Source of the DNA: Cysteiniphilum litorale
GTDB lineage: Bacteria > Pseudomonadota > Gammaproteobacteria > Francisellales > Francisellaceae
DNA: 64,000 nt
NCBI RefSeq assembly: GCF_003428165.1
Contig: NZ_QLIQ01000005.1
Coordinates: 45,615 to 109,614 of the forward strand
Direction: 5' to 3'
In this document: positions 63,751-64,000 of the stretch, in pieces
How the letters are laid out: the number at the start of each line of letters is the position of its first letter
Numbering within the stretch: position 1 is the stretch's first letter
The notes under the pieces: model-generated
Databases searched by the model: none
The model's input: only the letters and a program-made list of their open reading frames with translations
What the model was told of the DNA's origin: nothing
Translations under genes and position numbers: made by a program

Positions 63751-64000
63751 TTGGCAACCAAGAAGAAAGCAAAGACGCGTAATAAGTCAGGGAAAATTAA
63801 AGCCTGGCTGTGTCATCTCAACTGCAAATTCTCAAAACCAAATGATGCCAATATTTATATTGAGCGTTGCGCTATCAAAGTAGGATTAAGTAGTCTGGCT
63901 GAGGCGAAAGAAACAATGGCTTTGCATGAAGCTATTGTTGATTGGATAGAGATGCTTAAAGCTGAATCTGGCTATCATAAAGATATTGAGCTTAAAGTAG
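63751..64000 (+). CDS. Partial unknown protein, cut by window end
   Basis: Frame open from 63724 to the window edge. A likely start is TTG at 63751 (MATKKKAKTRNKSGKIKAW...). The visible 83 residues have a basic start, a Cys pair (CHLNC) and a helical part (AKETMALHEAIVDWIEMLKAE). A TATAAT-like box at 63714-63719 may be its -10. It is divergent from the XPB module and may share the 14-bp palindrome as operator. Not recognised, and the start is uncertain. Confidence 0.5.
   Translation, partial: MATKKKAKTRNKSGKIKAWLCHLNCKFSKPNDANIYIERCAIKVGLSSLAEAKETMALHEAIVDWIEMLKAESGYHKDIELKV

Overview
The window comes from an AT-rich gammaproteobacterium. A near-complete Dot/Icm type IVB secretion system (T4BSS), including the adaptor genes icmS and icmW, points to a Legionella/Coxiella/Piscirickettsia-like host-associated or intracellular lineage. 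The species cannot be named from the sequence. No rRNA, tRNA or CRISPR array was seen.

Layout. (1) 1-6.2 kb: the 3' end of a thioesterase-domain gene, a double-PAS histidine kinase, a LuxR-type regulator, an OmpR/EnvZ-like two-component pair, and a pseudogene scrap that duplicates the end of the kinase. (2) 6.3-11.9 kb, minus strand: a CS1/CFA-I (class 5, alternate chaperone-usher) fimbrial operon in the order chaperone, major pilin, usher, two minor subunits. A (TTGAT)5 tract lies just upstream of the pilin. (3) 12.2-20.5 kb: T4BSS block 1, dotE-dotP-dotD-dotC-dotB-icmT-dotL-icmS-dotM and dotN. (4) 20.5-34.2 kb: a cargo region between the two T4BSS blocks. It holds a patatin phospholipase, three exported proteins on the minus strand (one broken by an in-frame TGA, one containing a 36-bp palindrome), three unrecognised coiled-coil or disordered proteins, a protein with a SopB/IpgD-type CKSGKDR phosphatase motif, and a probable CE-clan cysteine protease. 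(5) 34.3-44.4 kb: T4BSS block 2, dotH-dotG-dotF-dotO-icmW-dotI-icmV-dotA. (6) 44.3-53 kb: exported proteins, a lipoprotein with a seven-repeat beta-propeller, a GDSL lipase/acyltransferase and two more LuxR-type regulators. (7) 53.2-56.7 kb: a microcin-like double-glycine peptide with its HlyD-type adaptor and C39-peptidase ABC exporter. (8) 57-57.6 kb: a scar with a truncated gene and the apparent 3' end of a group II intron. (9) 57.6-63.5 kb, minus strand: a DUF1016/YhcG-type nuclease and a three-gene module built around an XPB-like helicase. Two partner proteins of that module carry XPB-N-terminal-like (Helicase_C_3-like) regions; it resembles a DNA-repair or defence module.

How the genes fit together. 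The T4BSS blocks encode the outer-membrane core (DotC/D/H, DotG, DotF), inner-membrane parts (DotA, DotE, DotI, DotP, IcmT, IcmV), ATPases (DotB, DotO), the coupling complex (DotL/M/N) and adaptors (IcmS/IcmW). IcmQ, IcmR, IcmF, DotU, IcmX, DotJ, DotK and DotV are not seen here. The enzymes between the blocks (phospholipase, phosphoinositide-phosphatase-like, Ulp1-like) are the kinds of protein such systems translocate, so the middle region is best read as an effector cargo island. The fimbriae, propeller lipoprotein, GDSL enzyme and microcin suit a lifestyle of host contact and competition.
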